DNA of 64,000 bases. Origin: Salinicola tamaricis. GTDB lineage: Bacteria; Pseudomonadota; Gammaproteobacteria; Pseudomonadales; Halomonadaceae. A model generated the notes under the pieces. That model was not told the origin of the DNA. It did no database searches and saw nothing but the letters and a program-made list of their open reading frames with translations. Both the position numbers and the translations under genes were made by a program. Each line of letters opens with the position of its first letter. Position 1 is the stretch's first letter. The DNA lies in NCBI RefSeq assembly GCF_003006155.1, contig NZ_CP023559.1, positions 3,100,001 to 3,164,000 on the forward strand, written 5' to 3'. Below are positions 22,611-30,967 of the stretch, piece after piece.

Positions 22611-22670
22611 GTGCACGGGTCAGATGCCCTGACCGGGTGGGCGTGTCGATGCGCCCCTGGCGGTGGCAAC

Positions 22671-22696
22671 AAAAAGGCCCGCGCGGTGCGGGCCTT
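22671..22696 (-). terminator. Terminator of rmf (shared with pyrD)
   Basis: Stem AAGGCCCGC / GCGGGCCTT (22674-22682, 22688-22696), 5-nt loop. On the minus strand it is followed by a T5 run (22671-22675), 43 nt past the rmf stop. Confidence 0.8.
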
Positions 22697-22738
22697 GAGT
22701 GTGATGAGGCGATGCTCGTCAGCGGCGTGCGCCGTGAC

Positions 22739-22948
22739 TCAAGTCATCACCATGGGGTTTTTGTGGATACCGGACACGCCGGTCATGCCATCCCACTGGT
22801 CCCCGCGACCTTCACGCCAACCGCTCATCCAGTTTTCGCGCAGGTTGATATCCTGGCTCGGACATTCGTCGCGTGAGCGACCGGCGACCCCCGCCTTGTA
22901 GCCGTGCAGATATGCCCGCTGGTTGCGATCACGTTTCTGTCGTTTCAT
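22739..22948 (-). CDS. rmf: Ribosome modulation factor
   Basis: Small basic protein that dimerises 70S ribosomes into inactive 100S particles in stationary phase. 69 residues: MKRQKRDRNQRAYLHGYKAG at the start, RSRDECP, then NWMSGWREGRGDQWDGM, all hallmarks of RMF. The open frame extends further upstream, but the RMF start at 22948 has the ribosome site AGAGG. It converges on pyrD. Confidence 0.94.
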   Translation of the reverse strand: MKRQKRDRNQRAYLHGYKAGVAGRSRDECPSQDINLRENWMSGWREGRGDQWDGMTGVSGIHKNPMVMT

Positions 22949-23198
22949 CGTATGGCCTCTTGTCGGAACAAGTGCATCACCTTTGGGAAAACACAGAGAC
23001 TCCACGGCGTCTGGTTCGCCGAAAGAAGACTCCGCCCGAGAAAATGTCCGGACAGGCATACGCATGCGTTGTTTCGTAGCTACACCTCTAGCTTTAGCGG
23101 AAATGAGAAACGATGTCGATGAGCGTTTTGTCATAAGGCCAGATTGAAAATGCACTCACAGGAATATGACTGGGCCGAGACGGTTCGGTGACGCCACC

Positions 23199-25415
23199 AT
23201 GAAAGACGATAACTCGCTGTTGAGCCTTTATATCACCTGCCCCTGGGGCGTCGAACCGCTGCTCGCGGAAGAGGTCGCCGAACTGGGCGCGGAGATACAA
23301 AAAACTACCGTCGCCGGGCTGCATGCGCGTGCCGATCTCGCCACCGCCTATCGCCTGTGCCTGTGGTCACGCCTGGCCAATCGGGTGATCCTGACCTTGG
23401 GGCGCGAGAGCGGCTGTGATACGCCGGAGGCGATCGTCGCCGCGGTGAGCCAACTGTCTTGGGCCGAGACACTGCGCGACGGCCACACCCTGGCGGTGGA
23501 CTTCCACGGTCAGTCGGCGGCGATCCGCCATACACGCTTCGGCGCCCAGGTGATCAAGGATGGGGTCGTCGAGGCGCTGGCAGCCGCCGGGCGTGCGCGC
23601 CCGCAGGTCGACCTCGGCCAGCCCGACGTGCGCGTCTACGCCAATCTGAACAAGGGGCAGCTGCTGGTGGGTATCGACCTGGTCGGCGCCAGCCTGCACC
23701 AGCGCGGCTACCGACGTGATGTCGGCCATGCCCCGCTCAAGGAGAATCTGGCGGCGGCGCTGCTGGTGCGCGCCGGCTGGCCGGCCCGGGCCAAGCGCGG
23801 AGAGCCGCTGGTGGACCCAATGTGCGGTGCCGGCACGCTGCTGATCGAGGCGGCGATGATGGCCGCCGATATCGCGCCCCAGCTCACCCGCGAGCGCTTC
23901 GGCTTCGAGCGTCTGGCCGGCTTCGATCCGGCGCTGTGGCAGACCCTGGCGCGCGAGGCCAAGGTGCGTGCCGATCTCGGTCGGCGACGCGCCCGTTCGC
24001 GGCTATGGGGCTTCGACCAGAGCCCGCAGGCGATTGCCGCGGCGCGCAGCAATGCCATGCGCGCAGGGATTCCGGCGCTGATCGAACTGGACGGTGCTGC
24101 GGTGAAGGGGCTGACACCGCCCGCCGAGGCCGCCGCGCCGGGGCTGGTGATCACCAATCCGCCCTACGGCGAGCGTCTCGGCGAGTTGCCCGAGCTGGTG
24201 GCGCTCTACGGCGATCTGGGGCAGCGGCTGAAGCAGCACTTCGGCGGCTGGCAGTTGGCGCTGTTCACCGGCAATCCGGATCTCGGCCATCGACTGGGCC
24301 TGCGCGCGCACAAGCAGTATGCGTTCAAGAACGGACCGCTCGACTGCAAACTGCTGCTGGCCGATGTCACGGCCCGTGATGCCGATAGCGGCGATCGCGA
24401 TGCCCGCGATAGTGATAAACCCGATACCGTGTCGAGCGCGCAGACGCCCTCGGCCAGCGACACGGCGCCGCTGAGCGAGGGCGCGCGGATGTTCGCCAAC
24501 CGCCTGCAGAAGAACCGCAAGCGTCTGTCCAAGTGGCTCAAGCAGTCGGGGGAGCGCTGTTACCGGCTCTACGATGCCGACATGCCGGAGTACGCGCTGG
24601 CGATCGACGTCTATGGTCACCGCGTACACGTGCAGGAGTACGCCGCGCCACGTTCGGTCGACGCCGACAAGGCCAAGCGGCGGCTGCTCGATGCGCTGAG
24701 CGCGATCCCGGTGGCGCTAGACGTGCGCCCCGAGCAGATCCACTACAAGCAGCGCGAGCGGCAGAGCGGCAAGGCGCAGTACCGCAAGCAGGGTGACAGC
24801 GGCGAGCGCTTCGTGGTCGAGGAGGGGCCGGCCAAGCTGTGGATCAACCTCACCGACTATCTCGATACCGGGCTGTTCCTCGATCATCGCCCAGTGCGCC
24901 GGCTGCTGCGTGAGCGGGCCGCGGGCAAGCGTTTTCTCAATCTGTTCTGCTACACCGGCACGGCGACGGTACACGCCGCCCTGGGCGGGGCCAGCGACAG
25001 CTTGAGCGTGGATCTCTCGAATACCTATCTCGACTGGGCGCGGGACAATCTGGCCCTCAACCAGCTCGATCCCGGTCGCCACCGGGTGGTGCGCGACGAC
25101 TGTTTCCGCTGGCTCGAGACTGCCGGCGGCAGCTTCGACCTGATCTTCCTCGATCCGCCGACCTTCTCCAATTCGAAGAAGATGGCCGGCACGCTGGATA
25201 TCCAGCGCGATCACGTGCGTCTGGTCGAGCTGGCGATGGCGCGCCTGGCGCCGGGCGGGGAGCTGGTCTTCTCCAATAACCAGCAGCGCTTCAAGCTCGA
25301 TCCGGCGTTGTCGTCGCGCTTCGCGGTGACCGAGATCACCGCGCAGACCTTCGACCCGGACTTCAGCCGACGTGCCAATCTGCACCACTGCTTCAGCATC
25401 CGTCATCGCGAATGA
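23199..25415 (+). CDS. rlmKL: Bifunctional 23S rRNA methyltransferase RlmKL
   Basis: Makes m2G2445 and m7G2069 in 23S rRNA. 738 residues: THUMP domain in the first 170 residues, an RlmL methyltransferase with PMCGAGTLLIEAA and NPPYGERLGE, and a C-terminal RlmK domain with LNLFCYTGTATVHAA and FLDPPTFSNSKKM. A low-complexity Asp/Ser stretch (about residues 390-415) separates the domains. Start ATG 23199 gives MKDDNSLLSLYITCPWG, the family N-terminus. Divergent from rmf. Confidence 0.95.
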   Translation: MKDDNSLLSLYITCPWGVEPLLAEEVAELGAEIQKTTVAGLHARADLATAYRLCLWSRLANRVILTLGRESGCDTPEAIVAAVSQLSWAETLRDGHTLAVDFHGQSAAIRHTRFGAQVIKDGVVEALAAAGRARPQVDLGQPDVRVYANLNKGQLLVGIDLVGASLHQRGYRRDVGHAPLKENLAAALLVRAGWPARAKRGEPLVDPMCGAGTLLIEAAMMAADIAPQLTRERFGFERLAGFDPALWQTLAREAKVRADLGRRRARSRLWGFDQSPQAIAAARSNAMRAGIPALIELDGAAVKGLTPPAEAAAPGLVITNPPYGERLGELPELVALYGDLGQRLKQHFGGWQLALFTGNPDLGHRLGLRAHKQYAFKNGPLDCKLLLADVTARDADSGDRDARDSDKPDTVSSAQTPSASDTAPLSEGARMFANRLQKNRKRLSKWLKQSGERCYRLYDADMPEYALAIDVYGHRVHVQEYAAPRSVDADKAKRRLLDALSAIPVALDVRPEQIHYKQRERQSGKAQYRKQGDSGERFVVEEGPAKLWINLTDYLDTGLFLDHRPVRRLLRERAAGKRFLNLFCYTGTATVHAALGGASDSLSVDLSNTYLDWARDNLALNQLDPGRHRVVRDDCFRWLETAGGSFDLIFLDPPTFSNSKKMAGTLDIQRDHVRLVELAMARLAPGGELVFSNNQQRFKLDPALSSRFAVTEITAQTFDPDFSRRANLHHCFSIRHRE

Positions 25416-25556
25416 CGTTGAGGCACGCCCCTGGCGCTCCTTCAGGGCGCCAGACGGCCGACGCTCGCGCGGTGGGCGAGCGAGCCAGCGGGGCGAAACA
25501 GGATGTCGGTGGCGTCGGCGGTTCGCGCGCCTCGGAGAGTCGTCTTGGCCTGAGGC

Positions 25557-25832
25557 TCAGTCGAGCAACGACAGCTGAGCCATGGCGCGGCGCCCCTCGG
25601 GGCTGTCGTCGTCGGCTTCCAGCACCTTGCGCAGGCCACGCGCCAGTTGGATGTGCGCGAGATCGTCGAGCCACAGCATGGCCTGCTCGCGGCTCTCGGC
25701 CACGGCATGCTTGAGGCCACCATACTGGGTGCCGATCTGGCCCCAGGCGCGGCTGAAGATCCAGTCACCGAACATGTCCTGATGCAGGTGCACCAGCACA
25801 TAGTCGTGTTCACTCTCCCAACGAACGATCAC
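25557..25832 (-). CDS. WGR-domain small protein
   Basis: 91 residues. Aromatic and glycine pattern DYVLVHLHQDMFGDWIFSRAWGQIGTQYGG at residues 10-40 fits the WGR domain known from PARPs and MolR-like proteins; a helical tail follows. GTG at 25832 is preceded by a perfect AAAGGAG ribosome site, whereas the in-frame ATG at 25982 would add an unrelated 50-residue leader. Stand-alone WGR proteins are common and functionally uncharacterised; nucleic-acid binding is only an inference. Confidence 0.8.
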   Translation of the reverse strand: MIVRWESEHDYVLVHLHQDMFGDWIFSRAWGQIGTQYGGLKHAVAESREQAMLWLDDLAHIQLARGLRKVLEADDDSPEGRRAMAQLSLLD

Positions 25833-26014
25833 GCGAACTCCTTTCGTGGTTGTGCGCCCCGGCTTGTCCCCGCCGGGTGGCCCGCCTAAGATGGCTGCGC
25901 CGGGTGGTGCGGCCGCGCCGCCGCGGCTCGTATCGGGCTCATTGTAAAGCAAGCGCGGCAGAAATCGACGCGTACTGCACAAGCCCGCCAGGCCGACAGG
26001 GAGAAGCGGTAGAC

Positions 26015-27163
26015 ATGCGAATTCTGGTGGATGAGAACGTACCGCTGGCCGAGGCCTTCTTCGGCGAGCTGGGTGAGGTGACGCGCCAGCCTGGGCGTGA
26101 GATGACCGCGGCCAGCGTGCGCGATCACGACGCCCTGGTGGTGCGCTCGATCACGCCGGTCAATGCGGCGCTGGTGGCGGGGTCACGCCTCAAGTTCGTG
26201 GGTACCTGCACCATCGGTACCGACCATGTCGAGCTGGCGGCGCTGCGCGAGCAGGGGATCGGTTTTGCCAATGCCCCCGGCTGCAACGCCGAGGCGGTGG
26301 TCGACTACGTGCTCTCCAGTCTGCTGCTGCTGTGCGAGCGCGACGGCGAGGACCTGTTCGCCAAGACCGTGGGCATCGTCGGCGCCGGCAACGTCGGCGG
26401 GCGCCTTGCCGCGCGCCTGGCGGCGCTGGGCATACCCCATCTGATCTGCGATCCACCGCGCGCCAAGGCCGAGGGCGACGCGGGTTTCGTGGCTCTCGAC
26501 GCACTGATCGCGCGCGCCGATGTCATCTGTCTGCACACGCCGCTGGTGGCCGCCGGAGCGCATGCCACCTGGCATCTGCTCGACCGGCAGCGGATCGAGG
26601 CGCTGACCCCGGGGACCGTGCTGCTCAACGCCGGGCGTGGCGACTGCCTCGACGGCGGCGCCTTGAACGAACGGCTGGCCCGCGACGCCGATCTACGCTG
26701 CGTGCTCGACGTGTGGGAGCACGAGCCGGGAATCGACGAGGCGCTCTATGCCCGTGTCGATCTCGCCACACCGCATATCGCTGGCCATAGCGTCGACGGC
26801 AAGCTGCGCGGCACCGAGATGATCTATCAGGCGCTGTCGCGCCAGCTAGGTCTGCCCGCGCGGCAGAGCCTGGCTCGGCTGACGCCGGCGCCGTGGCTGC
26901 CGCGGCTGGTGCTCGACGCTGCCACGCCGCGTGACGATGCGCTGCGGCTGTGCGCACGGGCCTGCTACGACCCGCGCCGTGACGCCATGGGCCTGGAGCG
27001 TTATCGCCGACGCCAGGGCATGGCCCAGGGCTTCGATGCCTACCGCCGTGACTATCCGGTACGCCGCGAGTTCCAAACCCTCGAGGTGGCGCTCACCGCG
27101 GCGGCCCCCGAGCTCGAAGCGTCCCTGCGCGGTTTCGGCTTTCGTGTCGCCACGCCGGACTGA
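26015..27163 (+). CDS. pdxB: Erythronate-4-phosphate dehydrogenase
   Basis: Second step of the DXP-dependent pyridoxal phosphate pathway. 382 residues. MRILVDENVPLAEAFF start, STCTIGTDHV-type substrate site (VGTCTIGTDHVE), Rossmann VGIVGAGNVGG, and the D-2-hydroxyacid dehydrogenase triad in LNAGRGDCLD (Arg), DVWEHEP (Glu) and TPHIAGHSVDGK (His). The PdxB-specific C-terminal dimerisation domain is complete. The gene stands alone; the WGR gene is divergent. Confidence 0.94.
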   Translation: MRILVDENVPLAEAFFGELGEVTRQPGREMTAASVRDHDALVVRSITPVNAALVAGSRLKFVGTCTIGTDHVELAALREQGIGFANAPGCNAEAVVDYVLSSLLLLCERDGEDLFAKTVGIVGAGNVGGRLAARLAALGIPHLICDPPRAKAEGDAGFVALDALIARADVICLHTPLVAAGAHATWHLLDRQRIEALTPGTVLLNAGRGDCLDGGALNERLARDADLRCVLDVWEHEPGIDEALYARVDLATPHIAGHSVDGKLRGTEMIYQALSRQLGLPARQSLARLTPAPWLPRLVLDAATPRDDALRLCARACYDPRRDAMGLERYRRRQGMAQGFDAYRRDYPVRREFQTLEVALTAAAPELEASLRGFGFRVATPD

Positions 27164-27220
27164 GTGCGACTCATGACCCAAGGCCACGTCTGATCAAGAG
27201 CCACGTCTGATTGAGAGCGC

Positions 27221-27381
27221 TTTTCACAACCGCTAGGCGACGTGGGCTTATCCGGAGGCAGAGCGTCGCGAGGGCGCTGTGAACCCCTCCCTGGGCGCTA
27301 CCTTTGCCATTCCTGGCAAAGGACCCTCGCTTTGCCCTGCCCCCGGCGCCCATCGTCAGCGGGTTTAAACATGGGCTCCAA
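27221..27381 (+). repeat. Dispersed repeat, copy A (about 160 bp)
   Basis: Aligns over its length with 43686-43848 (minus strand) and 45365-45530. Shared landmarks: AACCGCTAG.CGAC.TG near the left end, GGCGTCGCGAGGGCGCTG, a TTTGCCA..CC.TGGCAAA hairpin at about 27303-27320, a CTTTGCCCTG.CCCCGG block and a right end GGGCTC.AAG. An 11-base CAAGAGCCACG occurs on both sides (27195-27205, 27379-27389), but it is not cleanly at the element ends. Open frames across it are not conserved as proteins. Confidence 0.85.
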
Positions 27382-27412
27382 GAGCCACGCCGACCCAGTG
27401 ACGGCGGCGGGG

Positions 27413-28159
27413 TCAGGCGCCTTCGCGCTCGGCATCCTCGCGCTTGCTGAGGCGATGGCCGTCTTCGCTGGCGCCATACTTCCAGTAGCTCGAAAGATAC
27501 ATCTGGCGCTTGTCGACGCCGCGCTCGTCGATCAAATGGCGACGTAGGCGGCGCATTGCCGAGAACTCGCAGGCGACCCAGATGCCCGCCTTGCCTGGCC
27601 GCCAGGACAGTTCGCGCACGGCCTCGAGCAGCCCTGCACTATCGCTGCCCGGGTGTGCTTGAACGAGCCATCTGATGCGCATGTCGGGCGGTGCCGCCAG
27701 CGGCTGGATATCGGCTTCGCTGATCACCTCGAGAATTACCTCTCCGGCCGCCTGCGGCGGCAGTCGTTCGAGATTGGCAGCGATCGCCGGCAGGGCGGTC
27801 ATGTCGCCTACCAGTAAATACCAGTCGGCGTCCTCTGCCACCCGCTTGACCGGCCCGGGGCCGGCGACGTCGATGACATCCCCCGGGCGGGCGTGGCGTG
27901 CCCAGTTGGCAGCCGGCCCGCCGTCGGCGTGGAGCACGAAGTCGACGTCGATGGCGTCCTCACGCTGCTGGCGCACGCTGTAGGTGCGCAGCCGCGCTGG
28001 CGTATCGCCTTCCCCGGGCAGCACCAGCTTGATGTAGGCGCTTGACTGGTCGGCGGGGAAGGTGCGCATCGCCTCGCCGCCAAGGGTGAGGCGCAGCATA
28101 TGGGGCGTCAGTGGCTGCCGGGCGAGCACGGTGAAGGCACGTGGTGGCGTCTTGGGCAT
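27413..28159 (-). CDS. Siderophore-interacting protein (FAD-dependent ferric-chelate reductase, YqjH/ViuB type)
   Basis: Cytoplasmic reductase that releases iron from imported ferric siderophores. 248 residues: FAD-binding RTYSVR motif with a VDFVLHADGGPAANWA segment, NAD(P)H-binding LLVGDMTALPAIAANLE, and the C-terminal SSYWKYG signature of the SIP family. The start has an AGGAG ribosome site. It lies 12 bp after the MarR gene, so it is probably in its operon and under its control. Iron regulation by Fur is likely but no Fur box was identified. Confidence 0.9.
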   Translation of the reverse strand: MPKTPPRAFTVLARQPLTPHMLRLTLGGEAMRTFPADQSSAYIKLVLPGEGDTPARLRTYSVRQQREDAIDVDFVLHADGGPAANWARHARPGDVIDVAGPGPVKRVAEDADWYLLVGDMTALPAIAANLERLPPQAAGEVILEVISEADIQPLAAPPDMRIRWLVQAHPGSDSAGLLEAVRELSWRPGKAGIWVACEFSAMRRLRRHLIDERGVDKRQMYLSSYWKYGASEDGHRLSKREDAEREGA

Positions 28160-28171
28160 GTGGGACTCCTG

Positions 28172-28615
28172 TCAGTCAGCAGAGGGCGTGGGACGTTCGA
28201 GATTGTCGATCAGACGCTGCGCCAGCGCCTCGAAGGCGGCGAGCTCGGCCTCGCTCAAGTCCTTGGCGAGGCGCTCATGGGCGCGTTGCTCACAGGCATC
28301 GACCCGCGCCAGCATGGCCTGGCCGGCGTTGCTGAGCGTCAACTGCTGGCGTCGGCCGTCATCCGGCGCCGGGCGCCGGTACACCAGCCCGCGGCTGTCG
28401 AGATCGCCCAGCAGGCGTGCGAGCTGGGCCTTGTCCCACTGCAGCCTGTGGGCGATCGCGCTGGCACTGCATGGCGATAGCCCGCGGATCGCTTTGAGCG
28501 TGCGGATCTGAGCGACGCCGAGTTCGAGCTGCTCATCGGCGTAGGCGCGGCGCAGCGCGCGCTTGTAGGCGTGCAGCAGGCGGTGGAGGGTGTCGCCGGC
28601 AAGTGCTTGAGACAT
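28172..28615 (-). CDS. MarR-family transcriptional regulator
   Basis: 147 residues with the winged HTH at about residues 30-95 (LGVAQIRTLKAIRG..., ASAIAHRLQWDKAQLARLLGDLDSRGLVYRRPAPDDGRRQQLTLS) between dimerisation helices. It is the first gene of a pair with the siderophore-interacting protein. An inverted repeat at 28630-28652, just upstream of its start, is a good operator candidate and suggests autoregulation. Confidence 0.9.
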   Translation of the reverse strand: MSQALAGDTLHRLLHAYKRALRRAYADEQLELGVAQIRTLKAIRGLSPCSASAIAHRLQWDKAQLARLLGDLDSRGLVYRRPAPDDGRRQQLTLSNAGQAMLARVDACEQRAHERLAKDLSEAELAAFEALAQRLIDNLERPTPSAD

Positions 28616-28629
28616 CGATCTCTCGATTT

Positions 28630-28652
28630 ATTGGTTGATAAAGTCAACTAAT
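28630..28652. promoter_or_regulatory. Probable MarR operator
   Basis: Arms ATTGGTTGA and TCAACTAAT separated by 5 nt, with one mismatch pair, 15 bp upstream of the MarR start. A second spaced TTGA..TCAA pair lies at about 28652-28680. Size and AT-richness fit MarR-type operators. Confidence 0.55.
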
Positions 28653-28738
28653 TGAACGTCGATTACATATGAATGTCAACCATTCTCATCTGCGTGCGGG
28701 GAGTTCACGCCCAGGCTGCGGACGCTGCCTGGTCTGGC

Positions 28739-29461
28739 CTATAGCGTGATCGCGCGGCCGATGAACTGGATCGGGCCGGTGGGGCGGCCGAGCGGTGAGC
28801 CGCCGGCGTTCTCCAGCGTCAGTTCGAAGAGCTGGTTGGGCTGCAGTGGCGGCAGATCCTCGGGGCTCAGATGTAGCGTCTGGCCGGGGCGGACCAGACC
28901 CAGCGACACCGGCCCCGACCAGTCGTCGGCCTTGGTCCAGAACTCAAGGGCCTTGCCCTGGGGCAGCTCGAAGGTGCCCAGGGGCACCAGCGCGATATCG
29001 TGGGCCGAGGCGGCCTTCACCACCCAGCCCGCCTGGGTATGCTGCGGAGTCGTCAGCACGACCAGGTAGCGCGGGGCAGCGCTCTCGGGGGTGGCCAGCA
29101 GCAGCACGCTCAGTGCCAGTGATGCGGCGGCGGTGGCGAGGCCAACGCCGCGCCACAGGTGGAGACTGTGCCATGCGCGCTGCCAGAGCGAACGACGCTC
29201 TTTGGGCACCGGCTGCAGGCTGCGCTCGATACGTGACCACAGCCCGGGCGAGGGTGTGAGCGGCGGCGCCAGCTCGGTATACGGCTGTAGCCGCGACTCC
29301 CAGGCATCGATCGCCTCGCGCAGCGCCGGCTCCCGCGTGGCACGGCGTTCGACCGCGTAGCGCTCGGCCGCGCTCAGGGTGCCGAGCACGTACTCGCCGG
29401 CGAGGGTGTCGATATCGTCGGAGGCTGTGGGGCGAGCGTTCCCGGGTGAGCGGTCATTCAT
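28739..29461 (-). CDS. Anti-sigma factor, RskA/ChrR-like single-pass membrane protein
   Basis: 240 residues. The N-terminal helical region (DTLAGEYVLGTLSAAERYAVERRATREPALREAIDAWE) is typical of RskA-type anti-sigma domains. A membrane helix near residue 105 (GLATAAASLALSVLLLA) is followed by a periplasmic RskA-like beta domain. The zinc HxxxCxxC motif of ZAS anti-sigmas is not present. Its start overlaps the sigma gene stop by four bases, so the pair is translationally coupled. It is predicted to hold the adjacent sigma factor inactive until a signal triggers release or proteolysis. Confidence 0.85.
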   Translation of the reverse strand: MNDRSPGNARPTASDDIDTLAGEYVLGTLSAAERYAVERRATREPALREAIDAWESRLQPYTELAPPLTPSPGLWSRIERSLQPVPKERRSLWQRAWHSLHLWRGVGLATAAASLALSVLLLATPESAAPRYLVVLTTPQHTQAGWVVKAASAHDIALVPLGTFELPQGKALEFWTKADDWSGPVSLGLVRPGQTLHLSPEDLPPLQPNQLFELTLENAGGSPLGRPTGPIQFIGRAITL

Positions 29462-30006
29462 GACAGACACTCGCGCAGGCTCTGCAGGCTGCGTTTGATC
29501 CACGCCTTGACGGTACCCAGTGGCCGGTCCATACGCGTGGCGATCTCCTGATGGCTGAAGCCATCGACATAGGCGTGGAACAGGCAGTTGCGGCGGTCGG
29601 CGTCCAGCGCCGCCAGGCAGCGGTCGAGCTCGCCGCGGCCATGCCAGGCGAAGTGATCCGATGCTTCGGCAGGCGCGGACGCGCGCTCGGCGTCGAGCGC
29701 TTCCGCGGTCTGCTCGTCGACGCTGATTTCGCGCTGATGGTCACGAATGTGATTGAGCGCCAGATGGCGGGCCACGCTGAACAGCCAGGTCTTGCCCGAG
29801 CCGCGCGTAGCATCGAAGGTGTGGGCACGCGTCCAGACCCGTACGAAGGTATCGTGGATGATGTCTTCGGCCAGCGCGCGGTCGCCGACGATACGCTGAA
29901 CCACGCCGAGCAGGCGTGCCCCCTCATGATCGTAAAGCTGGCGCAGCGCCTGGTGATCGCCGCCAGCACAGGCCGTGATCAGTGTGGCGTGATCGAGCGT
30001 CGTCAG
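29458..30006 (-). CDS. ECF RNA polymerase sigma factor (SigK/RpoE-like)
   Basis: About 182 residues with region 2 (LAEDIIHDTFVRVWTRAHTFD) and region 4 (DGFSHQEIATRMDRPLGTVKAWIKRSLQSLRECL). The best ribosome site, AAGGAGG, lies 5 nt upstream of a CTG codon at 30006-30004, so I place the start there. ATG at 30099 would give 213 residues but needs a leader reading through that ribosome site. The gene is coupled to the anti-sigma gene. The DUF3455 gene just upstream on the same strand is a plausible target of the sigma factor, from gene order only. Confidence 0.9.
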   Translation of the reverse strand: MTTLDHATLITACAGGDHQALRQLYDHEGARLLGVVQRIVGDRALAEDIIHDTFVRVWTRAHTFDATRGSGKTWLFSVARHLALNHIRDHQREISVDEQTAEALDAERASAPAEASDHFAWHGRGELDRCLAALDADRRNCLFHAYVDGFSHQEIATRMDRPLGTVKAWIKRSLQSLRECLS

Positions 30007-30182
30007 CGTGTCCTCCTTGACGGCATCCACGAGCGTCGCGCCAAGGCGCGGGGCTACAGACCGTGAACGCGGCACCCTGGCCACGTCCACTCCGCCCATA
30101 CTACGCTCGGTGCCTTGCGTGTTGCCACGAAAAGTATCGGCACGGGCCGGGGGGGCCCGGAGCGGGGCGCCGACACGAGTGA

Positions 30183-30218
30183 CCCGCCATCGCCGGGCCG
30201 GGGCACGACGATGGCGGG
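30183..30218 (-). terminator. Hairpin after the DUF3455 gene
   Basis: Perfect 10-bp stem CCCGCCATCG / CGATGGCGGG (30183-30192, 30209-30218) 34 bp past the DUF3455 stop. No T-run, so it may only slow or protect the transcript. Confidence 0.45.
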
Positions 30219-30252
30219 CCGAGTGGCATCAGTGCAGAGGGTCGCCCGCGCC

Positions 30253-30774
30253 TCAGCTGGCTTTCCAGAACAGGTAGTCGGCCTGGTAGTCGACGATCTC
30301 TTCGGCGCCCAGGTTGTCGCTGTTGCAGGTCATGTCCGGGGCGACGCCGCCCTGGGTGGCAAGACGCTGGACATAGGTCACGCCGACCATCTCGCCTTCG
30401 CCCATGGCGGGGTTGGCCTGGACCAGCTGCAGTGGAATGTTGCCCTCGCCGCCAGGGGCTGTGGCCAGCTGCGTACCGGTGATCTTGGAGCCGTCGTTGG
30501 CTTCCCAGGTCGCCGGCGGGCCGTAGTAGCGGCCGAGCGTCTTGCCATCGGCGTCGTTGAGCTTGGCATCGGGGCCCTTGAACACCCAGGCGTAGCCGCC
30601 GTCCTTGGCTTCGCAGGCGTAGGTGATCTGGCCCACGCCCACGGTCTCCATGGCGACCCGATTGCCGTCGGGCACCTTGACCGCGCTGGGCACGTCGGCG
30701 GCCAGGGCGGGGGTCGCGAAGCTGGCGAGCAGGGCGGCGGTCAGGCTGGCGGTGGCTAGCGTGGAAATCTTCAT
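30253..30774 (-). CDS. Secreted DUF3455 family protein
   Basis: 173 residues with signal peptide MKISTLATASLTAALLASFATPALA. The mature part has the family pattern: YACEAKDGGYAWVFKGPDAKL, then GRYYGPPATWEANDGSKITG and, near the end, TCNSDNLGAEEIVDYQADYLFWK. Two Cys may form a disulfide. The function of DUF3455 is unknown. It is commonly found next to ECF sigma/anti-sigma pairs, as here, which hints at a cell-envelope stress role (inference). Confidence 0.85.
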   Translation of the reverse strand: MKISTLATASLTAALLASFATPALAADVPSAVKVPDGNRVAMETVGVGQITYACEAKDGGYAWVFKGPDAKLNDADGKTLGRYYGPPATWEANDGSKITGTQLATAPGGEGNIPLQLVQANPAMGEGEMVGVTYVQRLATQGGVAPDMTCNSDNLGAEEIVDYQADYLFWKAS

Positions 30775-30884
30775 CGACGTCTCTCCGTGGCATGAGAATG
30801 CGAAACCGGATGTCTCGCCCACGGCTTACCCGTGAAGCCAGGTGACGGATGCAGGGATGGGAACATTTTTTTTGATCGAGCCTT

Positions 30885-30918
30885 AAAACAGCAACGCCCC
30901 GCCGATGGGGCGGGGCGT
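30885..30918 (-). terminator. Terminator of htpX
   Basis: Stem ACGCCCCGCC / GGCGGGGCGT (30894-30903, 30909-30918) 50 bp past the htpX stop. On the minus strand a T4 (30886-30889) follows after a short gap. Confidence 0.6.
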
Positions 30919-30967
30919 CGTAGGGTCGAGCGCGAAAAGACGCGGGGATGCTCAATCACGATGGCAC

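Noticed and set aside
27195..27389. 11-bp CAAGAGCCACG flanking repeat copy A as a target-site duplication
   Set aside because: The right copy overlaps the conserved repeat end and the left copy is about 15 bp away from it, so it is not a clean duplication. Copies B and C lack such flanks.
27242..27547. Protein-coding frames inside the dispersed repeat (e.g. MGLSGGRASRG...)
   Set aside because: The same frame appears in copies B and C with indels and stops, has no ribosome site, and runs over the repeat ends.
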